Assembly (NCBI RefSeq): GCF_001029285.1
Contig: NZ_LDZY01000013.1
Coordinates: 62,001 to 126,000, forward strand
Reading direction: 5' to 3'
Source: Desulfosporosinus acididurans
GTDB lineage: Bacteria > Bacillota > Desulfitobacteriia > Desulfitobacteriales > Desulfitobacteriaceae
Length of the DNA stretch: 64,000 nt
Below, piece by piece: positions 8,376-16,315 of the stretch. The first letter of the stretch is position 1. Each line of letters opens with the position of its first letter. Under the pieces are notes generated by a model, which was given only the letters and a program-made list of their open reading frames with translations, had not been told where the DNA came from and did not search any database. The translations under genes were made by a program, and so were the position numbers.

Positions 8376-8804
8376 GTGAAGAAAGGTAAATTGTGGTTAT
8401 ATGCTTTTTTAACAGTCGCAGGAGCCGTCCTGTTTTATGTGGGAGAATTTGTTTTGGTCAGTGAAGCAGTAAAACAACTTTCTGGGTTGGGCATTGGGCT
8501 TGGCGCAGCTTTGTTTTGTCTCGGAATAGGAAAGTTTTTTGATGATCTTTTGGTATCAAAGACCGAAGGTGAAACAAGGAAACACAGAATAGCCATTGAA
8601 CGTAATGATGAACGAAATATACGCTTAAAAGAAAAGGTTGGTGCTAAAGTCAATCAAGTGTTGATTTATCTCTTAAGTATTTTGGTTTTGACCTTAAGTT
8701 TTATGGGAGCAAAGAGTGTCATTATCCTGATGGTTGCAGCGATTATAGTTATTCAATTGTTTTTAGCAATTTTTCTTTTTTATTATTATGGGAAGAGAAT
8801 GTAA
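8376..8804 (+). CDS. Small integral membrane protein paired with the HTH regulator
   Basis: 142 residues with four hydrophobic segments (about 6-23, 31-50, 90-107, 112-135) and a charged cytoplasmic-type loop between the second and third (EGETRKHRIAIERNDERN). The arrangement resembles the DUF2178-type proteins found next to HTH_3 regulators in Firmicutes. It starts with GTG 2 bases after the upstream stop, with GAGGGGGAG as SD. No enzymatic motif is visible, and its function is unknown. Confidence 0.7.
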   Translation: MKKGKLWLYAFLTVAGAVLFYVGEFVLVSEAVKQLSGLGIGLGAALFCLGIGKFFDDLLVSKTEGETRKHRIAIERNDERNIRLKEKVGAKVNQVLIYLLSILVLTLSFMGAKSVIILMVAAIIVIQLFLAIFLFYYYGKRM

Positions 8805-8878
8805 GGATAAGTTCACAATTATCATAGATTGGCGACTTGTCTCATAGTCATAACTAATATACTTTTCTTCATCCAATT

Positions 8879-8912
8879 GTGAGAATCCCGCTTCAAGTGG
8901 GAGTGGTTCCTT
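8879..8912 (+). repeat. Hairpin element, copy 2 (left end only)
   Basis: GTGAGAATCCCGCTTC and AAGTGGGAGTGG match the left-end consensus of the family (TCCCGCT pairs with AGTGGGA). No right hairpin follows, so this is a solo left end or a remnant. Confidence 0.55.
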
Positions 8913-8943
8913 GGCAGAATGATTAAAAAGTAGGAGGGGCGTT

Positions 8944-9222
8944 ATGACTAAAGAGCAAGAAATCCTCGATTTTCTGGAAGTCAATTTATTTAACCCTATT
9001 TTGCAATCACCAACTTCTTCAGAACGGTTTAAGAAAGCGACTCGTGGTTTGCGTTTACGAATGAAACAGAGAGATGCTCAAGGGATGATACAGTATTTCT
9101 GGAATACAGTTATCGATACTAAGACGAAGCAGGCAAATTACGGGCGTTTGCTTGAAAATGAGGGATTTTCTGAGTTCGAGGAGGTTGTTGCCAACTTTCG
9201 GGTTCGTTTTAGAGAATTGTAG
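8944..9222 (+). CDS. Conserved-looking small protein of unknown function
   Basis: 92 residues, charged and apparently all-helical, soluble, with no cysteine, signal or metal motif. I do not recognise the family. AGGAGGGG lies a few bases before the ATG and the codon use is like its neighbours, so it is very likely translated. It stands alone between a hairpin-element remnant and the surface-protein gene. Confidence 0.7.
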   Translation: MTKEQEILDFLEVNLFNPILQSPTSSERFKKATRGLRLRMKQRDAQGMIQYFWNTVIDTKTKQANYGRLLENEGFSEFEEVVANFRVRFREL

Positions 9223-9336
9223 GCAGCAAAACTCTCTACTGGAATAATATACCAAATTCGTTCAAATAGGACACGTTCGTCGTTTAAAAGTGCATCAGCA
9301 GCATGCTCACTTCGACACTCTTCATTTCTTCAGCAT

Positions 9337-9357
9337 GAGATAATTATCTCGATAATT
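9337..9357. promoter_or_regulatory. Overlapping palindromes before the CWB2/VanW gene
   Basis: GAGATAATTATCTC (9337-9350) is a perfect 14-bp palindrome, and AATTATC-TC-GATAATT (9342-9357) is a second inverted repeat sharing bases with it. They end directly at the SD of the next gene. The repeated GATAAT hexamers recall Fur-type sites, but this is only a resemblance; operator function is inferred. Confidence 0.4.
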
Positions 9358-9374
9358 GAAGGAGTGAGTATTTG

Positions 9375-11111
9375 ATGAGCAAAAAGATGATCGCGTCTAT
9401 CATTATCGTTTGTAACACAATGATGGCAGGGTTCCCGGTTTATGCTGCAACGAATAATTCAAGTTCGGATATTAGTATGTCACAAAGTGTTAAGATGAAT
9501 CGTTTAGCTGGGAAGACAAAATATGAGACAGCCAAGGCCATTTCAGAGTATTATTGCAGCGGCAAAGTGGATCATGTTATTCTGGCAACAGGAAATAACT
9601 TTGCTGACGGAATTTCAGCAAGCGTATTGGCTCATACTAAAGAAGCTCCTATACTCTTAGTTAATTCAACTGTTGAGAATTCGCAAGATGCCTTTGACTA
9701 TATTCGCCAACATCTTGATCCCTCTGGAACAGTTTATATTATTGGGGGGGTGGGAATTATTGGGGATGAGTTTGAAACTGAACTTAATGAACTAGGATTT
9801 GCCCAAATTGTACGAATTGCCGGTTTAGATCGCTATGATACATCATACCGCATAGCTGAATCTCTTCATACTACAACGGGATCATCCGTTGTAATTTCAT
9901 CAGGTGAAGACTATTCCGATGCGTTAAGTATTTCGAGCTTTGCTGCTAATAAAGACTGGCCAATTCTTTTGTCACCTGCCAAGGAACTCCCTGAACAGTT
10001 GAGAAATTATTTGCGGGAACTAAAACCGGCGAAAGTTTTTGTTACTGGCGGAGAAGTTCTAATCTCGAATAATATAATCTCCGAAATCAGCGATCTTCTG
10101 CCTGGGGCAAGTATCGAGCGGTTAATGGGGCAATCACGATTTGATACCAATGTGATTATTGCTAAAACTTTTGCGACCAATCCGGCAACGGTCTATCTCG
10201 CCAACGGTTATGGCTTTGCAGATGCCCTGGCCGGAAGTACGGTGGCTGCTCAAAAGGGCGAACCCATAATTATGGTTGATCCTTCCATCCCTACATTGCC
10301 CAAAGCAACAGCCGGCTACTTTGAGAATTTTTGTGCGAATAACCTAAGTCCCGATTTAGTTGCCTTTGGCGGAAGCGGAGTGGTATCAGACGAAATAATG
10401 GCAAACTCAAAACGTTTGATTTCAGGAGCAGTGAAAGGTACGAGTATCTATTCCATAGCTGACCTTAATCAAACAGTAACCCAAAATGAAAGTTATTCTT
10501 TACCCACAACAGTCCCCGCAAAACTCTATAATAGTGATACAGAGAATCTGCCTGTCCAGTGGAATCCGCAGACGATTGATACCAGTAAAGTAGGTACCAC
10601 AGTTTACACTGGGGTTATCAATGGTTTTGCAAATACTATAAAACTTAACCTTACTGTCCGGGAACCATTGCCGATCGCCCAATATACGACCTACTTTGAT
10701 CCTGGCTTGGCCAATAGAACGGAGAACATTCGCTTGGCAGCGAAAGCACTTGATGGGAAACTTTTAGCGCCTGGAGAACGGTTTTCCTTCAATAAAAGTG
10801 TCGGAGAACGAACTGCTGAAGCGGGGTATAAAGAAGCTCTGATTATAGAAGGAAATTCTTTTACTCCTGGACTTGGCGGAGGGGTTTGTCAAGTTTCCTC
10901 CACACTGTATAACGCGGTAATTCTTGCAGGCTTACAAATTATTGAACGACATCGCCATACTTTGCCCATCAGTTACGTACCGCCTGGGCAAGACGCAACT
11001 GTAGCTTACCCAGAACTTGATTTTAAGTTTAGAAATAATACTGCAGCTTCTATTTTAATTCGTAGTTTTGTTGGAGATAATTCTTTAACGTTCAAGCTTT
11101 ATAAGAAGTAA
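9375..11111 (+). CDS. Secreted surface protein: cell-wall-binding repeats, Ig-like domain, VanW domain
   Basis: 578 residues from ATG 9375 (SD GAAGGAG; a TTG three bases earlier is also possible). A signal peptide (about 1-25) is followed by three CWB2 repeats (RLAGKTKYETA, RIAGLDRYDTS, RLMGQSRFDTN), which bind secondary cell-wall polymers in clostridia. Then comes a bacterial Ig-like domain (about 370-430) and a C-terminal VanW domain (GERFSFNKSVGERT; GGGVCQVSSTLYNA). VanW proteins have no proven biochemical role, although VanW occurs in some vancomycin-resistance clusters. I infer a cell-wall-attached protein. Overlapping palindromes at its SD suggest regulation. A strong terminator follows. 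Confidence 0.85.
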   Translation: MSKKMIASIIIVCNTMMAGFPVYAATNNSSSDISMSQSVKMNRLAGKTKYETAKAISEYYCSGKVDHVILATGNNFADGISASVLAHTKEAPILLVNSTVENSQDAFDYIRQHLDPSGTVYIIGGVGIIGDEFETELNELGFAQIVRIAGLDRYDTSYRIAESLHTTTGSSVVISSGEDYSDALSISSFAANKDWPILLSPAKELPEQLRNYLRELKPAKVFVTGGEVLISNNIISEISDLLPGASIERLMGQSRFDTNVIIAKTFATNPATVYLANGYGFADALAGSTVAAQKGEPIIMVDPSIPTLPKATAGYFENFCANNLSPDLVAFGGSGVVSDEIMANSKRLISGAVKGTSIYSIADLNQTVTQNESYSLPTTVPAKLYNSDTENLPVQWNPQTIDTSKVGTTVYTGVINGFANTIKLNLTVREPLPIAQYTTYFDPGLANRTENIRLAAKALDGKLLAPGERFSFNKSVGERTAEAGYKEALIIEGNSFTPGLGGGVCQVSSTLYNAVILAGLQIIERHRHTLPISYVPPGQDATVAYPELDFKFRNNTAASILIRSFVGDNSLTFKLYKK

Positions 11112-11155
11112 AACGTAAAACTTCCTGTCTACACTTTGTTAAGAATGAAAACTCT

Positions 11156-11196
11156 AAACAACCTCACCGCTTAAATCGGTGAGGTTGTTTGTTTGA
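11156..11196 (+). terminator. Terminator after the CWB2/VanW gene
   Basis: 14-bp perfect stem (11156-11169 with 11177-11190), loop of 7, then GTTTG. A second hairpin, AAGCAAGCT (11198-11206) with AGCTTGCTT (11216-11224), follows at once. Confidence 0.8.
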
Positions 11197-11224
11197 GAAG
11201 CAAGCTTTTTCTTAGAGCTTGCTT

Positions 11225-11476
11225 TATCTTGCTTACTGTTTCTCTTGAGGCTTTACTCTAGCTATAACATTTTTCTCTAGCTAAATTCCCCCAATACTGG
11301 GTGGATTTTTAAATACAATTGTTGGAAGGCAGCACAATTTTTCAGATGGATTTATACCCTTCGTATGACCAAAGAATGTATTTTGTTTCCGTAAATTGGT
11401 TTAACGTTATTGTGAAATATGTTGTAGAATATAGATATTTAAGGTATTGTGTTTTCTCCAAGAGAATGGAGGTAAA
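11225..11476. other. Intergenic stretch before the third glycosidase paralogue
   Basis: About 250 AT-rich bases. Apart from the two hairpins just upstream and the SD at its end I see no gene; a TTGTGA/TAGAAT pair near 11410-11433 might be a weak promoter. No BlaI-type TACANNTGTA box is present. Confidence 0.4.
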
Positions 11477-12523
11477 ATGAGTAATACAGGAATTTCTCGG
11501 TCATCTGACCCAAGGGGAAACCAGAGGCTGCAGCGGAAACCTGCCGGAATTTATTATTACAGCCGTAGGAAAAAACGGCTAAGGCAGGCTTTTATAGGGA
11601 TGTTTGCAAGTTTCTCGATTTTCGTCTTGTGCTTTTTAGGATTTTTGTTTGCACCTGTTGAACCTTTTGAGTCCCTTCGTGATTTATGGGTAACTAGTGC
11701 CATGACTACGCTGCATCATCAATATTTGGCAACCTTTTTATTTAGTGAAGCGGAAATCAAAAAAATAATGGATAGTAATAAAATAGCCGATTTGGGGAAT
11801 TCTCATCCTGATAATATTCGAACTCAAGGAACGGTCAATAACAGTGGAACGGAACTAATTGACATTAGTCAAAAGGGATTTAAGGGTTATTTGCTTAAGA
11901 TTAATGATCCGGCCCGTGTTCAAGTCGCTGCGACGCGTTATCTGGGTAAGGTAGGAGAAAAAGCTGAGGATATTGCCAAGGAGAACGGAGCAAGTGCTGT
12001 AATCAACGGCGGGGTGTTTGATGATCCACAAGGAACCGGCAATGGCGGGCAGCCCCTCGGCATTCTTATTTCTGACGGTCAGATTCTTCATAAAGATCCC
12101 GTTTCATCCTTTGATATCATTGGGTTAAATCGCGATAATGTATTAGTTCTTGGACATTATACATTAACCCAAATTAAACAAATGGATATCCGGGATGCAG
12201 TTACCTTTAGTCCGTTTCTTGTCGTCGATGGCAAGCCTTCAATTACTTATGGAGACGGGGGATGGGGGATTGCTCCCAGAACAGCCATCGGACAGACTAA
12301 GGATGGCACAATCTTAATGCTGGTTATTGATGGGCGGCAAGTTGGCTCTTTGGGTGCAACCCTTAAAGATGTACAGGATATTATGCTTCAGTATGGCGCC
12401 TATAATGTTGCTAATCTGGATGGCGGTGCATCTTCAGTTCTTTATTATAACGGTAAGATAATTAATCATCCGTCAAGCCGCTATGGCGAACGTTCTATAC
12501 CATCGTTCTTTATTGTTAAATAG
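11477..12523 (+). CDS. Membrane-anchored phosphodiester-glycosidase (NAGPA-type) protein, third paralogue
   Basis: 348 residues. Start ATG 11477 is chosen for GGAGG at 11468-11472; the frame is open upstream to 11447 without an SD. Layout matches the protein at 4857: basic N-terminus (here longer and rich in Arg/Lys), one membrane segment (about 47-69), a conserved pre-domain stretch (FLFSEAEIKKIM), and the glycosidase domain (about 115-348) with AVINGGVFDDP, GWGIAPRTAIGQ and NLDGGASSV. It lies 5.6 kb from the other two copies and lacks the BlaI boxes, so it may be expressed independently. An extracellular envelope-glycan role is inferred. Confidence 0.85.
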   Translation: MSNTGISRSSDPRGNQRLQRKPAGIYYYSRRKKRLRQAFIGMFASFSIFVLCFLGFLFAPVEPFESLRDLWVTSAMTTLHHQYLATFLFSEAEIKKIMDSNKIADLGNSHPDNIRTQGTVNNSGTELIDISQKGFKGYLLKINDPARVQVAATRYLGKVGEKAEDIAKENGASAVINGGVFDDPQGTGNGGQPLGILISDGQILHKDPVSSFDIIGLNRDNVLVLGHYTLTQIKQMDIRDAVTFSPFLVVDGKPSITYGDGGWGIAPRTAIGQTKDGTILMLVIDGRQVGSLGATLKDVQDIMLQYGAYNVANLDGGASSVLYYNGKIINHPSSRYGERSIPSFFIVK

Positions 12524-12616
12524 TTTTTAACGAGAAGTTAAAGTAACGATTTGCTTGCGGTCTTATAGAGCTGCTTATTAGTGCAGTCAGAGACAGCGGG
12601 GGAATGGAGGTGATTT

Positions 12617-12778
12617 ATGGTTGTTACTAAGGAAAAGTCCTTTTTTGTCTATGGTCAAAAAGAGATAGACTATCTGCTTTATCGTCATAGCAATGTATTT
12701 TTAATTTCGATCTTTAAAACAATGTTTTATTTTATCTCTAAAAGAACCACTAAAGAATTGAATTCTTTTGCTGATTAG
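12617..12778 (+). CDS. Small protein of unknown function (53 aa)
   Basis: ATG 12617 has an excellent SD (GGAGGTGAT, 12606-12614). The product is rich in Phe and Tyr and ends in a Lys/Arg/Asp tail; the middle (VFLISIFKTMFYFIS) could be a short amphipathic or membrane-touching helix. I recognise no family. It sits 50 bases before a Spo0E-like gene and may share its transcript. Confidence 0.55.
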   Translation: MVVTKEKSFFVYGQKEIDYLLYRHSNVFLISIFKTMFYFISKRTTKELNSFAD

Positions 12779-12827
12779 AGTAATATGTTGAAAGGAAATA
12801 TGGAATTATGATTGGGGAGGGGAGATT

Positions 12828-12992
12828 ATGAAGCAGGATGAAGTTTTAGGTCTAATTGAGAGTCTAAGGTCTCAACTCGTCAAGTTAGCCCAATATAAGT
12901 CCTTGAATGATCCTGAAGTGATCAATCTAAGCCAGCGTTTGGATTCGTATTTGACACTTTATCATAATATTATGTCAAATTTTGTTAGTTAA
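12828..12992 (+). CDS. Spo0E-like aspartyl-phosphate phosphatase family protein
   Basis: 54 residues, the usual size for this family. The sequence has the two-helix hairpin pattern with the signature NLSQRLDSYLTLYH (family form SQxLDxLIxxY) preceded by LNDPEVI. Spo0E-type proteins dephosphorylate Spo0A-P and so delay sporulation. The SD is GGGGAGGGGAG. A stand-alone phosphatase role is inferred from the family; some members act on other response regulators. Confidence 0.8.
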   Translation: MKQDEVLGLIESLRSQLVKLAQYKSLNDPEVINLSQRLDSYLTLYHNIMSNFVS

Positions 12993-13073
12993 GAGATTTT
13001 GGGAGATGCCATTGCTGCTGATGGAATAGGAATTTTGTAACGTTAAATAATTATGAATTTAGGGGTTTGCCAG

Positions 13074-13568
13074 ATGATGAGAAAAGCGGTTGTTGAAGAC
13101 GTTCCGCAAATTATGGACATTGTCCAAAAGACAATTTTAGAAATGCATTCATATGGGAATTATCAATGGGATGAGAATTATCCACAAGCCGATGATTTTA
13201 CGATGGATATTAAGGCAGGAAACTTATACGTACGAGAAGAGAAGGGTAATCTTGTGGCGTTTATCTGTATTAATAGGGTTGAACCCGAAGAATATTCTCA
13301 TCTTCATTGGTCTTCCAGGGAAGGGATGGTAATCCATAGAATGTCTGTCCATCCCGATTATCGAAGGCGCGGTTTGGCTGTCGAATTGCTTCAATTTGCC
13401 GAGACCTTGGCTCGAAGCAATGATTTACCTTATTTGAAAACTGATACAAATTCGAAAAATGAAAAGATGAACTCTCTCTTCAGGAAATGCGGTTTTCAAT
13501 TTATAGGTCAAATTAATTTTATGTCTAAAGAAACTCCCTTTTTCTGTTACGATAAAGTTCTTGAGTAA
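13074..13568 (+). CDS. GNAT-family N-acetyltransferase
   Basis: 164 residues from ATG 13074 (AGGGG 8 bases before; the in-frame ATG at 13053 lacks an SD). It has the GNAT acetyl-CoA site MSVHPDYRRRGLAVELLQFAE near residues 90-110 and the usual C-terminal part ending in FRKCGFQFIGQI. The acceptor is not predictable. The gene converges with the CDF transporter gene, and a shared hairpin separates them. Confidence 0.85.
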   Translation: MMRKAVVEDVPQIMDIVQKTILEMHSYGNYQWDENYPQADDFTMDIKAGNLYVREEKGNLVAFICINRVEPEEYSHLHWSSREGMVIHRMSVHPDYRRRGLAVELLQFAETLARSNDLPYLKTDTNSKNEKMNSLFRKCGFQFIGQINFMSKETPFFCYDKVLE

Positions 13569-13603
13569 AAGCGCTGAACATCAACTTTCGATGTTCAGCG
13601 CTT
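13569..13603. terminator. Bidirectional terminator between GNAT and CDF genes
   Basis: 14-bp perfect stem (13569-13582 with 13590-13603), loop of 7, A/T-rich on both sides. The right arm overlaps the last codons and stop of the minus-strand CDF gene. Confidence 0.8.
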
Positions 13604-14599
13604 CTTAATTTGAGGATTAGCTTTTAAGGGTGTGGGAAATTCAATTGGCTGCCAATCTTTAATCCCATCATCTTCAATAATGCCTAATGTTACATCTGTG
13701 ACATCTTCGTACGCCAATAAATTGTCTCGAATTTTGGCTTTGATTTTATCTGCCTCTGCTAAGGAAAACCCTCTGTGCAGTTCAATGTAGCTTTCAACGT
13801 GATAAAAACGTCCTTCCTGGAGGATACGCATTTTATTAATATCCGTTACAGCAGGATCGGCCAAAATAATTTGAGAGACTTTATCTTCCACCTCTTTGGG
13901 GGCGGAAACTCCAATAAGTCCCACCATATTGTCATACCCCACTCGAAAGGCAACTCCGAACATGAGCAACCCGATTATGATTGCGGCAAATCCGTCAAGA
14001 GCCTTGAGAGGAGTAAAGCGTGTGAGTAGGATGGCTCCTAAAGCCAGAACTGCTCCGGAGGTGGCTACAAGGTCTTCATAGAAGACTAAACGGGTAGGGG
14101 GAGAAGCCTGCTTGACATTCTTGAGCGCAAAAGGGATTAGATTTAGCCCCTTTTTATCACTGTGAGTCTCTTTGCCAATTTCACGGATTGCCTTAAGGAG
14201 AACATAACCATCCGTTGCCATTGAGGCAACAAGACTAAAAATAGTAAATCCCAGAGTTTGAAACGACGAGGGATGCTTAAGGAGATGGATTCCTTCGAGA
14301 ACCGTTTCATAAGCCATAATTGTTACAACGATTACAGCCCCCATACAAAAGACATTAATGAGCCTGCCAAATCCAGTAGGAAAACGAGGTGTTGGTTTTC
14401 GTTCCGCGAGGATGCTGCCGACAAAGACAAAGATCTGGTTAACCGTATCGGCTCCAGTATGCATAGCTTCAGCAAACATTGCCCCGCTTCCGCTGGTGTA
14501 AGCGGCAATACCTTTAATCACAACCAGAATAAGATTTCCTATGGAAGCATATAAGGATGAGGAATTCCCCTTTTGAATAAATTGCCAGAGATTGTTCAC
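13595..14599 (-). CDS. Cation diffusion facilitator (CDF) family transporter
   Basis: 334 residues. Proton-coupled efflux of divalent metal ions across the membrane is the family role. The N-terminal part has about six hydrophobic segments; the metal site HTGAD (HxxxD) lies in the second, near residue 47, with ALDG in the fifth. A cytoplasmic C-terminal domain with the V-DITLG-type fold follows (HVESYIELHRGFSL). It is slightly longer than simple CDF proteins and resembles the SLC30A9-like branch. Metal specificity is not determined. It starts at ATG 14599; no operon partner is evident. Confidence 0.9.
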   Translation of the reverse strand: MNNLWQFIQKGNSSSLYASIGNLILVVIKGIAAYTSGSGAMFAEAMHTGADTVNQIFVFVGSILAERKPTPRFPTGFGRLINVFCMGAVIVVTIMAYETVLEGIHLLKHPSSFQTLGFTIFSLVASMATDGYVLLKAIREIGKETHSDKKGLNLIPFALKNVKQASPPTRLVFYEDLVATSGAVLALGAILLTRFTPLKALDGFAAIIIGLLMFGVAFRVGYDNMVGLIGVSAPKEVEDKVSQIILADPAVTDINKMRILQEGRFYHVESYIELHRGFSLAEADKIKAKIRDNLLAYEDVTDVTLGIIEDDGIKDWQPIEFPTPLKANPQIKKR

Positions 14600-14731
14600 G
14601 AATATTCACACCAATCAATTCAATTGTTTCTTCTTAGCTTCTCTGAAATAAGGGTGATTATTCGTCAGGCGTGACAGAAATGGATTGGAAATCATACCCT
14701 ATTAGAAAAGAAGAAGCTTTGGAAAGCAGGT

Positions 14732-15355
14732 GTGAATTTGTCGTTGTATCTGGCCTTGGGGGACTCTATCACTGCTGGGTATGGGGTTGGAACGACTTTC
14801 TCGTTTCCGTCGATATATGCCCAATTTTTAAGAAGGCATGAGCCGAATTTACTGTTGCGTAACTTTGGGGTTAATGGTTTGACGACCGGCGGACTTTTAG
14901 TTTTGTTACGGCAAAACGCAGCAGTACGCCGCTATGTTTGTCAAGCTTCGTTAATAACGATTACGGTTGGTTCAAATGATCTTCTTCAATTATTGAGAAA
15001 TTCTTCTTGGAGCTTTAATCCTGCTCAATTGTCTTTGACCCTCGTTTCTATGGAGAAAACCGTATCTCAAATAGGGGAAGAAATCAGAAAGATTAATCCA
15101 AAGGCGATACTGAAAATAGGCACCCTTTATAATCCTTTACCGGCAGGACCCTATGCGCGGTTCTCTTCGCAAGCGCAGCAAATAATTGACCAGGTCAATA
15201 TGATGATTGTCGCCTGGGCAAATCGTTATGGAGGAAACGTTGCTAATATTAATCGAGAATTCCGCGGCAAGGAGCAACAATTAATAGGCCCGGATTTTGC
15301 TCACCCAAACGTAATAGGATATCAGAGGATTGCCAGGGCCTTTAGCAGAGCTTAA
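14732..15355 (+). CDS. SGNH/GDSL-type hydrolase
   Basis: 207 residues. The family hydrolyses esters or acyl groups. Catalytic blocks are intact: block I LGDSITAGYG with the nucleophile Ser near residue 10, block III VGSNDLL, and block V with the Asp and His of DFAHPNVIGYQRIA. No signal peptide is present, so the enzyme seems cytoplasmic. The GTG at 14732 is very near AGG at 14728; TTG 14738 would have better spacing. The substrate is unknown. A hairpin terminator follows. Confidence 0.85.
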   Translation: MNLSLYLALGDSITAGYGVGTTFSFPSIYAQFLRRHEPNLLLRNFGVNGLTTGGLLVLLRQNAAVRRYVCQASLITITVGSNDLLQLLRNSSWSFNPAQLSLTLVSMEKTVSQIGEEIRKINPKAILKIGTLYNPLPAGPYARFSSQAQQIIDQVNMMIVAWANRYGGNVANINREFRGKEQQLIGPDFAHPNVIGYQRIARAFSRA

Positions 15356-15372
15356 GATTTTATCCACGAGAC

Positions 15373-15406
15373 AGCCTTCATTTAATCATTGCATGAAGGC
15401 TTCTTA
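15373..15406 (+). terminator. Terminator after the SGNH hydrolase gene
   Basis: AGCCTTCAT (15373-15381) pairs with ATGAAGGCT (15393-15401), followed by TCTTAT. Confidence 0.6.
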
Positions 15407-15508
15407 TAGTTTATGATGAAGTTCGCAACTAAGTACTAGGAAGGCGGATGAATCGTCGTTCAAGAGGTGTTTTGAAGATGGAGGGGGAACTTTAGTGGGT
15501 TTTTGGCA

Positions 15509-16153
15509 TTAATGCTGGGGATCTGTACTATTAGTTGTGTACCAATAATAAATTATTAAGCCAAAAAGGATTATTCCTATGCCTAATGAAATAATAAGCC
15601 GGCCTGGATGGTGGGAAGCTCGCCAGAAATCATGGCCTACCCAAGATTCCCAAATAATCATTGGGAATTTTCCGCAAAGAGTAGCCAGTAAGAAGGATGG
15701 AAAAGGCATTTGGGATAATCCGGCCGAATAGTTGACGGCCGCAGAGGGAAGTATGGGAATGAGCCTGGAGAGAAAAACAATTGAAAAGCTATTCCCTTCG
15801 ATGAGCTTTCCCCATTTTCCCAATTGGGCGATTTTAGGCTGGGCCCAAGTTTGACCTAGGGTCCGAGAGAGACAAAAGCCAAGAGCAGCGCCTAAAAGGC
15901 TCCCTGTAAGAGAGAGTAAAAAGCCACCAAGACAACCAAAGAGGATGGTGTTCACTCCGGCAATCAAAACAAAGGGAACTACAGGAAAAAGCATTAGCAG
16001 TGCAATTATTAATATATCGATCAAAAGGCTTAGGTTTCCCCATTGTTTAATAAAGGTTTGAAGAACAAAGGGATGTTGAAGTTTGGGATAGAGGATAATC
16101 ACCAGAGAAAGAGATAGCAACAAGGTGAGGAATGAAAAATACTTTTTTTTCAA
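15509..16153 (-). CDS. TVP38/TMEM64 (VTT-domain) membrane protein
   Basis: 214 residues, mainly hydrophobic, with a VTT core: FPVVPFVLIAGVNTILFG, GAALGFCLSRTLGQ and SRLIPILPSAAVNYSAGL. The family includes DedA-like and TMEM64-like proteins, some of which move lipids across membranes. Start TTG 16153 is chosen because GGGAGG lies 7 bases upstream on the minus strand; the longer frame starting at 16186 would put that SD inside the gene. No partner gene is linked. Confidence 0.85.
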   Translation of the reverse strand: MKKKYFSFLTLLLSLSLVIILYPKLQHPFVLQTFIKQWGNLSLLIDILIIALLMLFPVVPFVLIAGVNTILFGCLGGFLLSLTGSLLGAALGFCLSRTLGQTWAQPKIAQLGKWGKLIEGNSFSIVFLSRLIPILPSAAVNYSAGLSQMPFPSFLLATLCGKFPMIIWESWVGHDFWRASHHPGRLIISLGIGIILFGLIIYYWYTTNSTDPQH

Positions 16154-16315
16154 GAGATATCCTCCCGCTGAAGAGTTTAATTGCACCTATTGTTTATCCT
16201 AACATATTATGTACTCTTTTGAATAGAAGTGATATTCAATCTTGAAAAGACTTTTTCTTTTCTTGGTTTATGATAAAATATGGTTATGACATGAGAATGA
16301 AAGGGTGATAAGCCC

